Below, piece after piece: positions 46,129-46,641 of a DNA stretch of 46,641 nt. Under the pieces are notes generated by a model. It was not told where the DNA came from. It searched no databases and saw only the letters and a list, made by a program, of their open reading frames with translations. The position numbers were made by a program, and so were the translations under genes. The stretch is from Gammaproteobacteria bacterium (GTDB taxonomy: Bacteria > Pseudomonadota > Gammaproteobacteria > Pseudomonadales > Azotimanducaceae), in NCBI GenBank assembly GCA_026706665.1, contig JAPOYI010000004.1:1-46641 (forward strand), given 5' to 3'. Within the stretch, counting starts at the first letter, position 1. Each line of letters opens with the position of its first letter.

Positions 46129-46554
46129 ATGGATACTTTGGATCGACGTCTCATCGCCCTGCTCGGCGAAAACTCCCGAACGCCGACAGCAGAAATCTCC
46201 AGGCGACTCGGAATCTCCCGTTCCACGGTCCAGTCGCGCATGGAGCGGCTGATCCGGGATGGGCTGATCGAACGCTTTACGGTGGAACTCGGAGCGGAGT
46301 ACGAGTCCCGCCTGGTCGAGGCGCACGTACTCATCAAGGTGGACCAGGCGCACACCGGAATCGCCCATGCGGGCCTTCGTCGAATCGACCAGGTGACTGC
46401 GATTCACGCGATCAGCGGCGAATACGACATGATCGCGTTGATCGCGGCGGAATCCACCGTGGAATTGAACCGCTTGCTGGACAGCGTCGCTTCGCTCGAG
46501 GGGATCACACGCACCAATTCATCGGTCGTCCTGGAGACGATTCTGCGTCGCTGA
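46129..46554 (+). CDS. Lrp/AsnC-family transcriptional regulator
   Basis: A 141-residue regulator from the ATG at 46129; the frame is open to 46048, but Lrp proteins usually begin MD-x-LDRRL, as here, and the extra residues are unconserved. The helix-turn-helix is NSRTPTAEISRRLGISRSTVQSRMERL with GLIERF, and the C-terminal part is the ligand-binding RAM domain (AHVLIKVDQ, AIHAISGEYDMIALI). It is probably the local regulator of the divergent lysine-type genes and may sense lysine or an intermediate. The 87 bp after it hold no further feature. Confidence 0.92.
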   Translation: MDTLDRRLIALLGENSRTPTAEISRRLGISRSTVQSRMERLIRDGLIERFTVELGAEYESRLVEAHVLIKVDQAHTGIAHAGLRRIDQVTAIHAISGEYDMIALIAAESTVELNRLLDSVASLEGITRTNSSVVLETILRR

Positions 46555-46641
46555 TCGTTGGCATCGGCGCGCGTCATTCGGCCCCGCTAGATTCCTTGAG
46601 CGGAGCTGACGTTGACAGTTGGGTTGCATTTCACGCGGCGA

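Overview
The window looks like a chromosomal segment of a GC-rich, probably marine or host-associated gammaproteobacterium. The best evidence is the block gyrA-serC-pheA-hisC-tyrA-cmk-rpsA-ihfB-lapA (9.8-19.7 kb, all on the minus strand), a gene order I know from Pseudomonas and relatives. Two Na+/H+ antiporters of different families and a sodium:solute symporter within the first 7.3 kb suggest a sodium-driven membrane economy. The species cannot be named from the sequence alone.

Layout. (1) 0-8.3 kb: SSS symporter, then a minus-strand run crotonase-MalY/PatB aminotransferase-NhaA, two small unknown genes, NhaD, and a threonine/serine dehydratase. (2) 8.5-9.7 kb: a membrane cytochrome b converging on a periplasmic cytochrome c'. 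(3) 9.8-19.7 kb: the core block for aromatic amino acids, serine, translation and topology. tyrA is not fused to aroA, and no aroA lies between tyrA and cmk. (4) 19.8-27.9 kb: an accessory zone with a VapBC-type module, an LLM oxidoreductase cut off by an XRE/nucleotidyltransferase module, a double CaiB CoA-transferase, a Gfo/Idh oxidoreductase, a decayed ribbon-helix-helix antitoxin, a frameshifted NucS-like nuclease and a HigBA module. (5) 28-31.6 kb: an exported DUF3604 protein and two phytanoyl-CoA-dioxygenase-like genes, the first lacking its N-terminal half. (6) 31.7-34.2 kb: a RelE-like/SF1-helicase fusion preceded by a frameshifted ankyrin-like gene. (7) 34.6-41.9 kb: a TonB-dependent receptor converging, across a strong terminator, on a pair of overlapping ABC exporter half-transporters. 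(8) 41.9-46.6 kb: a probable Nmad3 remnant, an unknown gene with a DUF6804 membrane protein, a decayed aldehyde dehydrogenase, a saccharopine-dehydrogenase-like reductase and its divergent Lrp/AsnC regulator.

How the parts fit. The core block is stable and tightly packed, with 4-8 bp overlaps. The rest is mostly accessory. Catabolic genes (CoA-transferase, Gfo/Idh, LLM, PhyH, DUF3604, TonB receptor, enoyl-CoA hydratase-like) suggest use of unusual organic compounds. Toxin-antitoxin and nuclease/helicase modules between them are partly intact and partly decaying. At least six loci carry frameshifts, internal deletions or truncations.

The best candidates for an undescribed system are the RelE-like/helicase fusion with its ankyrin-like partner, the XRE/nucleotidyltransferase pair with a perfect palindrome just upstream, and the unknown 206-aa protein with DUF6804. 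All functions are inferred from remembered family motifs; no search was run.
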